Assembly (NCBI RefSeq): GCF_008933115.1
Contig: NZ_WBVO01000009.1
Span: forward strand, 82,734 to 146,733
Direction: 5' to 3'
Length of the DNA stretch: 64,000 bases
Origin: Phaeocystidibacter luteus
GTDB lineage: Bacteria; Bacteroidota; Bacteroidia; Flavobacteriales; Schleiferiaceae
Positions within the stretch are counted from its first letter, which is position 1; every line of letters starts with the position of its first letter. Below the pieces are notes generated by a model, which saw nothing but the letters and a program-made list of their open reading frames with translations, was not told the origin of the DNA and ran no database searches. The translations under genes and the position numbers were made by a program. Shown here one piece after another: positions 63,995-64,000 of the stretch.

Positions 63995-64000
63995 GTTGGA

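Overview
The window is chromosomal DNA of a Bacteroidetes bacterium, most likely a flavobacterium-like marine lineage. Four things support this. The outer-surface proteins carry both kinds of type IX secretion system (T9SS) sorting domain and sit beside a PorP/SprF-type protein. The promoter boxes match the Bacteroidetes TTG / TAnnTTTG pattern. Shine-Dalgarno sites are essentially absent. Several core proteins also have Bacteroidetes-style sequence variants: MurA with Asp instead of Cys, DnaJ with half a zinc finger, and a Cys-less DUF164 protein. I see no phage, insertion sequence, CRISPR array or rRNA gene. The last gene is a tRNA-Phe.

Layout. Positions 1-4177 (minus strand) hold the 5' end of a secreted protein gene, a DUF164 coiled-coil protein, a Nif3-family protein and ribosomal protein S1. 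Positions 4178-6284 are an accessory stretch of dispersed repeats around one unknown secreted protein. Positions 6285-10629 (plus) hold a DUF2911/TPR protein and a compact MbnP-MbnH-MbnH-like cluster: one T9SS-sorted MbnP protein and two lipoprotein dihaem peroxidases. Positions 10688-14432 (minus) hold carA-eno-gltA. Positions 14537-31442 (minus) are one merged str-S10-spc-alpha cluster of 32 genes, from rpsL to rplQ, with its own promoter and terminator.

Positions 31705-33066 hold a T9SS-sorted surface protein. Positions 33275-38200 (plus) hold a UvrD helicase, DUF4290, murA and a thioredoxin. Positions 38336-40073 hold grpE-dnaJ. Positions 40127-45862 (minus) are a surface-protein cluster: two gliding-motility-associated C-terminal (CHU_C) proteins on either side of a PorP/SprF-SPOR fusion. 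After a DgkA-type kinase, a GAF protein and a MacB-like permease comes a purine and cell-shape operon (purH-mreB-mreC-mreD-mrdA-rodA) on the plus strand. Finally an envelope-biogenesis series on the minus strand: coaX, an outer-membrane barrel, a TPR protein, lptC, a small membrane protein, a CorC/HlyC protein and a PpiD-type chaperone.

The most unusual feature is a family of short hairpin arrays. Units have stems of 5-8 bp, loops mostly of the form TNNC or TGC, and purine linkers such as AAGGA. Arrays start 0-2 nt after the stop codons of rodA, ppiD and the CorC gene, always in the same orientation relative to the mRNA. Stem sequences differ from unit to unit but both sides change together, so structure rather than sequence seems to be conserved. 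Orphan arrays lie at 6071-6211 and 57962-58055. I know of no described function for this family.
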